From Chloroflexota bacterium (lineage in GTDB: Bacteria > Chloroflexota > Dehalococcoidia > Lucifugimonadales > Lucifugimonadaceae), in contig JAQBVG010000017.1 of the NCBI GenBank assembly GCA_027623655.1, positions 1 to 32,124 of the forward strand: a DNA stretch of 32,124 nucleotides, written 5' to 3'. The notes under the pieces are model-generated. The model saw only the letters and a program-made list of their open reading frames with translations. It was not told the DNA's origin and searched no databases. Positions 32,044-32,124 of the stretch are shown here, in pieces; within the stretch, counting starts at the first letter, position 1, and each line of letters begins with the position of its first letter. A program made the position numbers and the translations under genes.

Positions 32044-32124
32044 GCAGGGTGCTGAAGAATCCGTGTTTTCCCGTTTGAAACGTTGTTCGGGCGAAGTTGG
32101 TGGGGGCCGATGGCCCCACCGTGC
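32044..32124. mobile_element. Possible end of an insertion sequence at the window edge
   Basis: The string AGGGTGCTGAAGAATCCGTG (starting about 32046), about 50 bp past the tyrS stop, resembles terminal inverted repeats of several insertion sequences, which often begin GGGTGCTGAAAAAGTC. A strong G/C-rich hairpin, GGTGGGGGCC/GGCCCCACC, closes the window (about 32099-32121). No transposase is in view. The hairpin could instead be a tyrS terminator whose U-tract lies beyond the edge. Confidence 0.25.

Overview
The window looks like a piece of a bacterial chromosome from the Chloroflexota, most likely a SAR202 / Dehalococcoidia-like lineage. This is an inference. It rests on three enolase-superfamily (mandelate racemase type) genes with an HpaI-type aldolase and several MFS_3-type exporters, a lipoprotein-type transporter gene, a sortase, heme A synthesis genes, moderately high GC and frequent TTG/GTG starts. 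No tRNA, rRNA, CRISPR array or complete insertion sequence was seen.

Region 1 (1-583) holds the 5' end of a minus-strand lipoprotein gene, probably a transporter solute-binding protein. It has an unusually complete control region: a good promoter, a perfect 8-bp palindrome just upstream, and a leader of about 170 nt carrying a three-way-junction fold followed by an intrinsic terminator before the start codon. This is the best candidate here for an undescribed regulatory RNA.

Region 2 (584-13561) is accessory sugar-acid metabolism and transport. It has three divergent acid-sugar dehydratase-like enolase-superfamily genes and three MFS transporters, two of which flank a Cof-type HAD phosphatase in a run of overlapping genes. 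It also has a DapA-fold protein that appears to lack its Schiff-base lysine, an SDR dehydrogenase coupled to a metallophosphoesterase, and an HpcH/HpaI aldolase. A plausible theme is dehydration of aldonic acids to 2-keto-3-deoxy acids followed by retro-aldol cleavage.

Region 3 (13562-21504) has a frameshifted DUF2851 gene, a PH-like membrane protein, tsaD (minus), a sortase, heme A synthase and protoheme farnesyltransferase (a pair for cytochrome oxidase heme), and an anchored alpha/beta hydrolase.

Region 4 (21501-25230) has the minus-strand infC-rpmI-rplT operon. infC appears to start at AUA, a rare codon of the kind this gene uses for autoregulation. Divergent from it is ftsH, preceded by a cluster of CGTTACG/CGTAACG motifs and ended by a strong terminator.

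Region 5 (25231-32124) has a metallo-beta-lactamase-fold hydrolase behind a perfect palindrome, a CPBP membrane protease, trpA, aroH-type chorismate mutase, class I DAHP synthase, ribF and tyrS. The trpA/aroH/DAHP synthase/tyrS group ties together aromatic amino acid synthesis and use. The 309-bp gap before DAHP synthase contains a short Tyr/Phe-rich open frame followed by a long hairpin, which resembles an attenuation leader. The last 80 bases may be the edge of a mobile element.
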